Position numbers and translations under genes: made by a program
Shown: one piece after another, positions 1 to 6,493 of the stretch
Position numbering within the stretch: position 1 is the first letter of the stretch
Layout: every line of letters starts with the position of its first letter
The notes under the pieces: model-generated
Told to the model about the DNA's origin: nothing
The model's database searches: none
Seen by the model: only the letters and a program-made list of their open reading frames with translations
NCBI GenBank assembly: GCA_025935155.1
Contig: JAICVV010000082.1
Span: forward strand, 1 to 7,919
Length of the DNA stretch: 7,919 bases
Direction of reading: 5' to 3'
Source of the DNA: Alphaproteobacteria bacterium
GTDB taxonomy: Bacteria > Pseudomonadota > Alphaproteobacteria > Micropepsales > Micropepsaceae

Positions 1-1257
1 CGCTTCGGTCAGCCGCTTTTCGGCCTCGCTGGTTGCCATGGCGATGAGGTCGTAAAGCTTCATCACGCCGCCGGCGCGCGTCTTGAACGGCTTGCCGTCA
101 GGGCCGTTCATGGTGCCGAATCCGGCATGTTCGAGCTGCGTGCGGTTGCCCGTGTATCCGGCTTTGCGCGCGGCGCGGAACACCTGCTCGAAATGGCCAT
201 GCTGCCGTTGATCCACGATGTAGAGAATCAAATCGGGATCCTGTGACTTCACCCGGTCGACGATGGTGGCGAGGTCGGTGGTGCCATAGAGCACGGCACC
301 GTCCGATTTCACCAGAATGAGCGGAGGCAGTTCCTTCTTGTCGGTGGGTTCGGCGACAGGAACGACCAGCGCGCCTTCGCTTTCGACGGCGAGACCTCGC
401 GCCTTCATGTCTTCGATCATTGGGCCGATCAGCGGCTCGACACTGGCCTCGCCCTTCCAGAGATCGAAGTGGATGCCGAGACTGCCGTATTCGCGGTTCA
501 GGCCCTCTTCCGAGACGTTTACAAAATGCTGCCACAACGCCCGATAACCGGCTCTGCCCGCTTGCAATTCTGCTGTTGCTGCCCGCGCTTCCTCCAGCCG
601 TTTCGGATCGGCTTTGCAGGCAGCCGACGCCGCCGGATAGAGCTCCTCCAGATTGTCCATCGTGACCGGAGATTCCGCCGGATATGGGCCGGCGTAATTC
701 GGATCGAAGTAGATGGGCGCAATGCTGCGGTGTTCTATTTCCGATATCAGTTGTCCCATCTGCAGCCCCCAGTCGCCCAGATGCACATCGCTGACCACGT
801 TCCATGCGTTGGCGCGAAACAGCCGCTGCAACGAATCGCCGATGATGGCAGAGCGCAGATGGCCGACATGCATGGGTTTCGCAACATTGGGGCCGCCGAA
901 ATCCAGCACCGCAGTTTTGTCTTTTCCGCCTTCGGGCGCGCCCAATCGCGCATCCGCCGCAAAGGTCCGCATGCGGCCGGCCAGAACGTCATCGCTGATA
1001 TCCAGATTGATGAAGCCTGGACCCGCAATTTCGACCTTGGAAAAAATCGAATTCGTCTTCAGATGCGCTGCGATCTTTTCTGCCACCCCTCGCGGATTGG
1101 TTCTGGCTTGCTTCGCCGCTGCCAGCGCACCATTGCACTGGAACTGCGCGAGATCGGGGCGGTCCGACGGCTGCATTCGTCCCAGTTCGGCCGGAAAGCC
1201 TTCGGCTGCAAACGCCGCCCCCGCAATTGCGGACAACTCTTCCAGGAGCGGGATCAC
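1..1257 (-). CDS. argS: Arginyl-tRNA synthetase, 3' end cut by window edge
   Basis: Class I aminoacyl-tRNA synthetase that charges tRNA-Arg with arginine in the cytoplasm. An open frame of 419 codons runs from a GTG at 1257 off the left edge. The first ~90 residues match the ArgRS-specific N-terminal (additional) domain. The class I HIGH motif is H130-V-G-H133 inside PNVAKPMHVGHLRS, the typical ArgRS context. The KMSKS-equivalent loop appears as GPDGKPFKTRAGG (about 385-397), again the ArgRS form. The family is usually about 570-600 residues, so most of the C-terminal anticodon-binding (DALR) domain lies outside. The GTG start is set by its GTGA overlap with the stop of the upstream lipoprotein gene, which suggests translational coupling; only a weak purine stretch precedes it. 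The identification is secure; the exact start is slightly less so. Confidence 0.96.
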   Translation of the reverse strand, partial: MIPLLEELSAIAGAAFAAEGFPAELGRMQPSDRPDLAQFQCNGALAAAKQARTNPRGVAEKIAAHLKTNSIFSKVEIAGPGFINLDISDDVLAGRMRTFAADARLGAPEGGKDKTAVLDFGGPNVAKPMHVGHLRSAIIGDSLQRLFRANAWNVVSDVHLGDWGLQMGQLISEIEHRSIAPIYFDPNYAGPYPAESPVTMDNLEELYPAASAACKADPKRLEEARAATAELQAGRAGYRALWQHFVNVSEEGLNREYGSLGIHFDLWKGEASVEPLIGPMIEDMKARGLAVESEGALVVPVAEPTDKKELPPLILVKSDGAVLYGTTDLATIVDRVKSQDPDLILYIVDQRQHGHFEQVFRAARKAGYTGNRTQLEHAGFGTMNGPDGKPFKTRAGGVMKLYDLIAMATSEAEKRLTEA

Positions 1258-1772
1258 GGCGGGTAGCGCCCTGCCCGCCGGTTGTATTCCAGCTGTGCCT
1301 TTGTCAGCTGAAAACCGACGAGGATGCCGTACTCCGTTGGTTTCTTGTCCTGGCCCAAGGTGATCGCGATCGAATCCAGCGACTGGGAGAATTCGGCGGT
1401 GGCCTGCCCCGCTTCGAAGGTGAACTGGAGGGAATAGACGTGCTTCGTCAGAACCCGCCCTTCGGTGCTGACCGCGACGTAATAGGGAATCGTGTAGGTT
1501 GCCGCCTGGCCGGCCTGCGCGCGCACGGCGCGGAAATCGATATTGACGCTCGATTCCACCTGCTTGTCGAATTTGTGGATATCGCAATCGCGCGTCGCGC
1601 GCGCGATGTGCACGGAATACGCGATCGCGGAACCACCCGCCTGAAAGACCGGTAATGTCGCTGTATCGACCAGCGTCGAGACTGAGGGGCATTTGTCGAT
1701 CTTGTCTTCGGAGCAGGCGCAAAGCGCCACGCACGCAGCCATAATGGTGGCCCTGATTATCCTGTTCTGCAT
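1254..1772 (-). CDS. Small predicted outer-membrane lipoprotein, function unknown
   Basis: A 172-residue protein of no function I can name. The N-terminus is a lipoprotein signal: basic start (R4, R7), hydrophobic stretch about 8-19, and a lipobox L17-C-A-C20, so Cys20 would be lipidated. Ser21 at +2 favours outer-membrane sorting under the Lol rule. The mature part is about 153 residues, with two further cysteines (C28, C63) that could pair in the periplasm. Residues 72-140 alternate polar and hydrophobic residues as in a beta-sandwich, with a C-terminal GFQLTKAQLEYNRR patch that looks conserved-type. No membrane helix follows the signal. The stop overlaps the argS start (GTGA), so the two are probably co-transcribed and coupled. 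No good Shine-Dalgarno precedes ATG 1772; instead a 12-base palindrome occupies that position. Confidence 0.85.
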   Translation of the reverse strand: MQNRIIRATIMAACVALCACSEDKIDKCPSVSTLVDTATLPVFQAGGSAIAYSVHIARATRDCDIHKFDKQVESSVNIDFRAVRAQAGQAATYTIPYYVAVSTEGRVLTKHVYSLQFTFEAGQATAEFSQSLDSIAITLGQDKKPTEYGILVGFQLTKAQLEYNRRAGRYPP

Positions 1773-1919
1773 GTTCAGATCTGAAGCCCGTGCTTGACAA
1801 TCGGAGCGCGCAAGACGACTCCAAGGCGGTTGCGCCGCAATGTACCCAAGGCATTCTTCGATGAAAAGGCAGCTTCGCAGCGCTGGACGCCACTCGCAAG
1901 ACAGCGGGATTTGCAGCCG
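1773..1919. promoter_or_regulatory. Divergent intergenic region between lipoprotein-argS and rnhA
   Basis: 147 bases separate the two divergent genes, so promoters for both must lie here or overlap the gene starts. On the plus strand TTGACA (1794-1799) is a perfect -35 hexamer, but nothing resembling TATAAT sits 16-18 bases downstream, so I do not call a promoter from it. Also present are the perfect palindrome TTCAGATCTGAA (1774-1785), the interrupted palindrome TTGCG-C-CGCAA (1830-1840), and a 27-codon small ORF (1840-1923). Read in the rnhA frame, the stretch from TTG 1794 is open but gives an Arg/Lys-rich sequence unlike any RNase HI N-terminus. No other frame resembles a gene remnant I know. 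Confidence 0.55.
1774..1785. repeat. 12-base perfect palindrome TTCAGATCTGAA
   Basis: Perfect dyad with no central spacer, one base upstream of the lipoprotein ATG (1772), in the place where its ribosome binding site would be expected. A palindrome without a loop is a better candidate for a protein-binding site than for an RNA hairpin. It could equally be chance; no second copy was noticed elsewhere in the window. Confidence 0.4.
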
Positions 1920-1923
1920 TTGA
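1840..1923 (+). CDS. Possible 27-residue leader ORF ahead of rnhA
   Basis: ATG at 1840 opens 27 codons, basic in composition ([16 protein letters not shown] at the start, CSR at the end), and the TGA stop (1921-1923) overlaps the best rnhA start TTG (1920-1922) as TTGA. AAGGCGG (1823-1829) lies ten bases ahead of its ATG and could act as a Shine-Dalgarno. The rnhA TTG itself has no convincing ribosome binding site, so translation-coupled re-initiation from this ORF would explain how rnhA is started. The peptide resembles nothing I recognise. An ORF this short is expected by chance, so confidence is low. Confidence 0.25.
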   Translation: MYPRHSSMKRQLRSAGRHSQDSGICSR

Positions 1924-2366
1924 AGAAACCATCTGTCGAAATTTTCACGGATGGCGCCTGCTCGGGGAATCCTGGGCCCGGTGGCTGGGGAGCCATTCTT
2001 CGCTCAGGGCTCCGCGAAAAAGAAATCTCCGGTGGGGAATCTGCAACCACCAACAACCGGATGGAAGTCACCGCGGCCATCCGCGCGCTGCAGACGCTAA
2101 ACCGGCCTTCCGCCGTTACTCTTCACACCGACTCTCGTTATCTGATGGACGGTGCGCGGCTGTGGCTTCCGCGCTGGAAGGCAAATGGCTGGAAGACAGC
2201 GGACAAAAAGCCGGTAAAGAATGACGACCTGTGGCGAGAGCTGGATGCCGCGGCGTCCTCACATACCGTTCAATGGCGCTGGGTCGAGGGGCACTCCGGC
2301 CACACGGAAAACGACCGCGCGGACGCACTCGCCCGCGCGGCCATCCAGAAATTCCGTCAGAGCTGA
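1920..2366 (+). CDS. rnhA: Ribonuclease HI
   Basis: Endonuclease that cuts the RNA strand of RNA-DNA hybrids (R-loops, Okazaki primer remnants) in the cytoplasm with Mg2+. Numbered from TTG 1920 (148 residues; E. coli enzyme 155), all active-site residues are present: D11 (IFTDG), E49 (TTNNRME), D71 (HTDS), D135 (ENDRAD), and the flexible-loop histidine H125 (GHSGH). The [12 protein letters not shown] block (90-101) is the basic handle region of classical RNase HI. The frame is open back to TTG 1794, but only from about 1920 does it align with family N-termini; TTG 1911 is the other close candidate. None has a strong ribosome binding site. The gene's last ten bases overlap the convergent peroxiredoxin gene. 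In many alphaproteobacteria rnhA and a redoxin are neighbours, which fits. Confidence 0.95.
   Translation: MKKPSVEIFTDGACSGNPGPGGWGAILRSGLREKEISGGESATTNNRMEVTAAIRALQTLNRPSAVTLHTDSRYLMDGARLWLPRWKANGWKTADKKPVKNDDLWRELDAAASSHTVQWRWVEGHSGHTENDRADALARAAIQKFRQS
2315..2340 (-). terminator. Hairpin with T-run past the peroxiredoxin stop, inside rnhA
   Basis: Two copies of the self-complementary octamer CCGCGCGG (2315-2322 and 2333-2340), ten bases apart, can form an 8-bp all-GC stem. Read on the minus strand the stem is followed by TCGTTTTCC, giving an intrinsic-terminator-like layout beginning 16 bases past the peroxiredoxin stop at 2357. It lies wholly within the rnhA coding region (around [11 protein letters not shown]). 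The T-run is short and GC-rich genomes make CG palindromes easily, so this is a candidate only. Confidence 0.4.
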
Positions 2367-2839
2367 CCCATAACATGCTCGGCGCTGGAGACAGAAAAAG
2401 CGCCGGGCTCTTCCACATTCAGCTGCGTCACCACGCCATCGTCCACCACCATCGAGAAACGCTGGCTGCGCTTTCCCATACCAAAACGTGTCGCGTCCAT
2501 TTCGAGGCCGAGCGCGCGGGTGAAATCGCCATTGCCGTCCGCCAGCATAACCACCTTGTCCCCGGCCTTTTGCTGATCGCCCCAGGCGCCCATCACGAAA
2601 GCATCGTTTACAGAAAGACAGGCAATGGTATCCACGCCTTTGTGCCTGATCTCATCCGAATGCTGGATGAAACCGGGCAAATGTTTCGCCGAGCATGTCG
2701 GCGTGAAGGCACCTGGAAGCGCAAACAGCACCACCTTTTTGCCGCTGAACAGTTCGTCCGTAGTCACAGGCTGCGGCGTGCCGTTTTTCATTTCCATCAA
2801 TGTTCCGGACGGAACCTTGTCTCCTACCTTGATTGTCAT
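2357..2839 (-). CDS. Thiol peroxiredoxin, Prx5 / plant type II class
   Basis: A 160-residue cytoplasmic peroxidase that reduces H2O2 and alkyl hydroperoxides through a reactive cysteine, in this class usually recycled by glutaredoxin or thioredoxin. The active-site loop is P42-G-A-F-T46-P-T-C49, with C49 the peroxidatic cysteine and P42/T46 the invariant partners; R127 (SQRF) completes the site. C74 in [11 protein letters not shown] sits where plant type II peroxiredoxins carry the second (resolving) cysteine. No signal peptide and no fused glutaredoxin domain; length is standard. The start is well fixed: AGGAGAGG lies just ahead of ATG 2839. The gene is transcribed away from yqgE and converges on rnhA, overlapping it by ten bases, so it is probably monocistronic. 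Confidence 0.95.
   Translation of the reverse strand: MTIKVGDKVPSGTLMEMKNGTPQPVTTDELFSGKKVVLFALPGAFTPTCSAKHLPGFIQHSDEIRHKGVDTIACLSVNDAFVMGAWGDQQKAGDKVVMLADGNGDFTRALGLEMDATRFGMGKRSQRFSMVVDDGVVTQLNVEEPGAFSVSSAEHVMGQL
2377..2408 (+). terminator. 10-bp hairpin past the rnhA stop, inside peroxiredoxin gene
   Basis: GCTCGGCGCT (2377-2386) pairs with AGCGCCGGGC (2399-2408) over ten base pairs including one G-U wobble, loop of 12 bases. It starts ten bases after the rnhA TGA (2364-2366). Downstream is TCTTCC rather than a true T-run, so it is a weak intrinsic terminator at best. It falls within the last codons of the convergent peroxiredoxin gene. Confidence 0.35.
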
Positions 2840-2962
2840 AATTCCTCTCCTGGGCTGTGCGTGGCCGCGCTTCTAGCGCAAGCCGCAGCGGGCCGGAACC
2901 CCTGGGTGACGCATCATGCCGCACGGGATGGCGGCCCTGCAGCGGCGTGATAGTCTGGCGGG
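2840..2962. promoter_or_regulatory. Divergent intergenic region between peroxiredoxin and yqgE
   Basis: 123 bases that must hold the promoters for both divergent genes. I see no clean -35/-10 pair in either direction. The minus strand has a GCTAGA that could be a weak -10 for the peroxiredoxin, and the plus strand has GATAGT just before yqgE. Apart from the peroxiredoxin ribosome binding site, no convincing operator-like palindrome or RNA gene is visible. Confidence 0.45.
2844..2850 (-). promoter_or_regulatory. Ribosome binding site of the peroxiredoxin gene
   Basis: Minus strand reads GGAGAGG four bases before ATG 2839, within AGGAGAGGAATT. It is the strongest Shine-Dalgarno in the window and supports this start. 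Confidence 0.7.
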
Positions 2963-3553
2963 ATGGCGAGCGAGAAACCGCAGACTATCGGTGGCGAAAA
3001 CTTCTTGGAAGGCAAGCTGCTGATTGCGCTTCCGGGCATGAGCGATCCGCGCTTCGAGCGCAGCCTCATCTATATGTGCGCCCACTCAAACACTGGTGCC
3101 ATGGGTCTGATCGTCAACAAGCCGATTGAAGGACTGAATTTTCAGGAGCTGATCCGGCGCCTGGAGCTGCCGGTTTCCGAGCGCACGCCCAATTCGGCCA
3201 TTCTCTTCGGCGGCCCTGTCGAAACAAACCGTGGCTTCGTGCTGCACAGCGGTGAGTACGAAGGCGCCGATTCAACGCTTCCGATTTCTGCGGGCGTATC
3301 GCTTACCGCCACGCTCGACATCCTGCGTGTCATCGCCGAAGGGAACGGGCCGCACCAGTCATTGTTCGCATTGGGTTACGCGGGTTGGGGGCCGGGGCAG
3401 ATCGAGTCGGAAATCCAGGCGAACGGGTGGGTGCATTGCGATCCAGACAGTTCGCTGATTTTCAGCGAGGATATGGATTCGAAATGGTCGGTCGCCCTAC
3501 GCAAGCTGGGGATCGATCTGTCCGCTTTGTCAGCTCACGCCGGACGCGCTTGA
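2963..3553 (+). CDS. yqgE: YqgE/AlgH family protein (UPF0301)
   Basis: A 196-residue soluble protein of the widespread YqgE/AlgH family, whose biochemical role is not settled. All family landmarks are present in order: GKLLIALPGMSDPRF (17-31), GAMGLIVNKP (45-54), FGGPV (82-86), RGFVLHS (90-96), LGYAGWGPGQIESEI (137-151) and the terminal KLGID...LSAHAGRA (181-196). Length is normal and no signal peptide or membrane segment is seen. ATG 2963 is the only sensible start: an in-frame TAG lies just upstream at 2951-2953 and the next ATG falls inside the conserved core. Its ribosome binding site is poor (GGCGGG directly abutting the ATG). The last 24 bases overlap the end of the convergent phosphodiesterase gene. 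Neighbours do not reveal its role. Confidence 0.95.
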   Translation: MASEKPQTIGGENFLEGKLLIALPGMSDPRFERSLIYMCAHSNTGAMGLIVNKPIEGLNFQELIRRLELPVSERTPNSAILFGGPVETNRGFVLHSGEYEGADSTLPISAGVSLTATLDILRVIAEGNGPHQSLFALGYAGWGPGQIESEIQANGWVHCDPDSSLIFSEDMDSKWSVALRKLGIDLSALSAHAGRA

Positions 3554-6493
3554 TGCTTCTTCGGTACCGCTGTCGCCAGATCGATCCGGCGCCAATTTTG
3601 TCGAGGCGCCCGCGCGAAAATGGTTCGCGATAAACCTCAATGCGTCTTCCGCTGAGAGCGGCGGGCTGAAATAGAAGCCTTGCGCAAATTCGCATTCCAG
3701 CTGCTTCAGCCATGTTGCATCGGCTTCGGTTTCTACGCCTTCCGCAATGACCGTACGATTTAGCTCGTGCGCAAGCGCAATAATGGAACCGATGACCGCG
3801 GCCGAGCCTGCATCCCGATCGCCGCCGTGCCGCGCGAGGAAACTCCGGTCAATCTTGACCGTGTCGAACGGCAAATCTTTCAATTGGCTGAGGGTGGAAA
3901 CACCGGTGCCGAAATCGTCGATTGCCAGGCCGGCGCCAAGGTCGCGCAGCCGTTGGAGATTGCGCCGTACATTCTGATTCGATTCAATCGCACTCTCGGT
4001 GATTTCGAGCTTGAATGTGCGATCGCGGAAATCGCCCGCTGCGAGCAGCTTCTCGACCGAAGAGGAGAAGTTCCGATCTCGCAACTGTCGCTTCGAAACA
4101 TTGACGCTGGCAAAAAGCGGCGGCTCGACCGGAAAGTAGCGTTGCCAGCCCGCGAGATCGCTGGCAGTGCGTTCCAGCGCAAAGCGCCCCAGCGCAACGA
4201 TGATCCCGGTTTCTTCCGAATGCGCGATGAACTCGGCCGGCGAGACCAGGCCCTTTTCCGGGTGATGCCAGCGGAGCAGCGCTTCGAAACCGGCGATGGA
4301 ACGATCAGCCAGCCGGACAATCGGCTGGTAATACACGGCGAACTCATTTCGATTCAGACCGCGGCGCAGATCCGTTTCCAACGCCACCGCGTCGCCGCTG
4401 ACGGATTCCTCCATCTCCCGCGTGAAAACTTTCCAGCTTCCGCCACCCTGCTGTTTGGCCTGTGCAAGCGCCACTTCCGCGGCACGGATAAGATCGAGCG
4501 GGTCTTCCGTGTCCCGCCCCAGCGCGACTCCAACGCTGGCGGAGGCAAACACATTGCGTCCACCGACAGAGAACGGCGCGGTGCAAACATCGATCAGCTC
4601 AGCGCCGAGACGCGCGCCGTAGTCCGCCGCATTGGGAACAACCAGCGCAAAACTGTCACCTCCGATGCGGAAAGCCTGCGTCTCAGCCGAAAATTTCTTC
4701 TCCACACGGATCGCCAGCGCGGCAAGCAGCTGATCGCCACCGGTGTCGCCAAGGCTTGCATGAATGGATTTGAAGCGGTCGATATCGAGGATGGCAAAAG
4801 CCAAGCCGCCCCATTCGCCGCCCCGGTTCTCAAGCTCCTCAACCAGTGCGATACGATTGCCAAGCCCGGTGAGCGAATCCCGCGTCGTCCGGACAGGTTG
4901 CGCAAGCTCCGCTTCCTTGCGCGCCGTAATGTCCGCAAGCAGCCCGAGGCAGCGGTGGCCGCTGCCGCTCTTTCCCAGCATGGTCGCCCGCAGCTCGAAC
5001 CATGGATATCGTTTGCCTTCGCTTTGCGCGCGAAACTCCAGGCGGAAGGCAAGGCCTGGTTGCCCGCGATATTCTCTTAACGCCTGCACGTAGACATCGC
5101 GGTCGTCCGGATGCACCCGTTCGATCCACTCATCGTGGGGCATGGCCTTTGCGCCATTTATGCCCAGCATCCACGTGGCTTCACGCGAAAGTCTGAGCCG
5201 GCTCGTGGCGAGGTCCAGATCGAACACACCTTGCAACGCTGCGCCGATCGCCTGCGCGACTGTGGTGTCACGGCGAGCAGGCGCTACCGGCGCTTCCGCA
5301 GTTTGCTCACGCGTCAGCGGCAGAATGGCGATCCCCTCCCCCGCTGCGATGGCGAGCGCCAAAAGAACCGCGGCGGCTGCAGTGAATCCGCCGATAATGC
5401 CGGCAGCCATCGGATTCTGCTGAAAGGCGCCCAGTGCGGCCGCGGCCGTTGCGGCAGCAACCAGCGCAAACACAACGGCGCTTGGCGCGACCACGCGCGC
5501 AGCCCTCGAGCCCGAAAGTCCGCGCTGAACGAGATAAGCGGCAATGATCGCGGTGCCGCCAACAACGATGCTATCGATTGCGATCGTCGCGCCCGGAACA
5601 CCGAGAAACGCCGCGAGCGAAATCGCCACGACGACATACAGCAGCCACTGCCGCCAACGCGCCGCGGACGGCCAAATATCTGTAAGCGGCGCCACAAAAT
5701 CGGTGAGCTTGAGCGCCGACGCGAAAGCCAGACCGGCCAGCATGGCGCCCGTGCCGTATGGGCCACCGACCGATGTCGTCCAACCGGCGTCGAGCACTTC
5801 AGCGCCGTACAGGCAGATCAGCAGATCAAACGCGAGCACGGCGGAGGCCCATCCCGGCGCCGGATGCGCCGTAATGATCGCCACGCCCGCCATGATCGCC
5901 GCGGCCGCCGCAATCAGTCCGGCAACGGCCGCAAGAAAGATTGCGACCTGGCGATTATGAGCAACCAGCGCGGGCTCGTTCCATGCCATTACGGAAGGCT
6001 TCTCGTCTCCGTAAGCGACGCGGATCGCGAGAGAGACGCTGGTGGCCGGCGGAATGCTGACGAGAAAGCTGTGCCGCCCGATCGCGCGAAGCCGTTCCAC
6101 CGTCACGCCGGAATCGGAACTCGCAACCTGAAGAATTTGCGGCCGCGCCTTGCGCGGAAAGATGTGCAGCGCAGCATTGGGGGGATCGGCTGCCATCAGC
6201 ACGCGCGTGACCGGCCGCACCGATCCGTTGGTGGCGGAGACCAGATACCACCGCGAGCCATCGGTCTCTTTTCCGGCCGGCGCGCTATAGGGCGTCAGCA
6301 GGTCTTTGAGATCGATGGCCGCCACGGGCCCGGAGAAATCGATGCTGATCTGATCCTTTGCCGCGGGGGGCGGAAGGAACGGCGCGGCGGCGGCCAGCAT
6401 GACCGCCATGATCGCCAGAGCCAGGACGGCCATTCGTTGAAAGAGATTCTGCACGGTGCTCACGATGAAGGCGGAAACGCGCCACACGGTCAA
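3530..6493 (-). CDS. Membrane PAS-GGDEF(degenerate)-EAL c-di-GMP phosphodiesterase
   Basis: 987 residues. Layout: signal-anchor helix about 20-41; periplasmic beta-rich region about 45-180; seven predicted helices about 182-208, 216-236, 247-270, 283-300, 302-322, 335-356 and 362-386; PAS with PAC about 412-528; GGDEF about 535-692; EAL about 700-960; Ser-rich tail. The EAL site is complete: E737 (EALLRW), N798, E830 (LEITES), D859-D860 (DDFGTG), K880 (KIDRSF), E918 (AEGVET), Q938. The GGDEF site is damaged: GGDSF (611-615), FKSIH where FKxIN is usual, and no RxxD inhibitory site. The likely reaction is c-di-GMP to pGpG, tuned by the membrane and PAS sensors, with the GGDEF domain perhaps a GTP-binding regulator. 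TTG 6493 overlaps the upstream stop (TTGA); GTG 6487 and ATG 6433 are alternatives. Some annotators would call it bifunctional. Confidence 0.93.
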   Translation of the reverse strand: MTVWRVSAFIVSTVQNLFQRMAVLALAIMAVMLAAAAPFLPPPAAKDQISIDFSGPVAAIDLKDLLTPYSAPAGKETDGSRWYLVSATNGSVRPVTRVLMAADPPNAALHIFPRKARPQILQVASSDSGVTVERLRAIGRHSFLVSIPPATSVSLAIRVAYGDEKPSVMAWNEPALVAHNRQVAIFLAAVAGLIAAAAAIMAGVAIITAHPAPGWASAVLAFDLLICLYGAEVLDAGWTTSVGGPYGTGAMLAGLAFASALKLTDFVAPLTDIWPSAARWRQWLLYVVVAISLAAFLGVPGATIAIDSIVVGGTAIIAAYLVQRGLSGSRAARVVAPSAVVFALVAAATAAAALGAFQQNPMAAGIIGGFTAAAAVLLALAIAAGEGIAILPLTREQTAEAPVAPARRDTTVAQAIGAALQGVFDLDLATSRLRLSREATWMLGINGAKAMPHDEWIERVHPDDRDVYVQALREYRGQPGLAFRLEFRAQSEGKRYPWFELRATMLGKSGSGHRCLGLLADITARKEAELAQPVRTTRDSLTGLGNRIALVEELENRGGEWGGLAFAILDIDRFKSIHASLGDTGGDQLLAALAIRVEKKFSAETQAFRIGGDSFALVVPNAADYGARLGAELIDVCTAPFSVGGRNVFASASVGVALGRDTEDPLDLIRAAEVALAQAKQQGGGSWKVFTREMEESVSGDAVALETDLRRGLNRNEFAVYYQPIVRLADRSIAGFEALLRWHHPEKGLVSPAEFIAHSEETGIIVALGRFALERTASDLAGWQRYFPVEPPLFASVNVSKRQLRDRNFSSSVEKLLAAGDFRDRTFKLEITESAIESNQNVRRNLQRLRDLGAGLAIDDFGTGVSTLSQLKDLPFDTVKIDRSFLARHGGDRDAGSAAVIGSIIALAHELNRTVIAEGVETEADATWLKQLECEFAQGFYFSPPLSAEDALRFIANHFRAGASTKLAPDRSGDSGTEEASSASGVS

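Noticed and set aside
98..805. 235-codon minus-strand open frame within argS
   Set aside because: It is the wrong frame of the same strand as argS and its product is low-complexity and Arg-rich.
469..1266. 265-codon plus-strand open frame over argS
   Set aside because: The minus strand carries unmistakable arginyl-tRNA synthetase motifs; the plus-strand product is Arg/Cys/His-rich with no family resemblance.
1794..1799. TTGACA as a promoter -35 element for rnhA
   Set aside because: No acceptable -10 lies 16-18 bases downstream (sequence there reads GACTCC), so a promoter cannot be supported.
1794..1919. Extended rnhA start at TTG 1794, adding 42 residues
   Set aside because: The extension is Arg/Lys-rich, unlike RNase HI N-termini or the hybrid-binding domain found in some RNases H, and it would erase nearly the whole divergent gap.
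3588..3610. GGCGCC...GGCGCC hairpin as yqgE terminator
   Set aside because: Six-base stem only, 34 bases past the stop, not followed by a T-run, and within coding sequence where GGCGCC is common.
3767..5080. 437-codon plus-strand open frame opposite the GGDEF-EAL region
   Set aside because: It mirrors a clearly real EAL/GGDEF coding sequence and shows no recognisable motif or ribosome binding site of its own.
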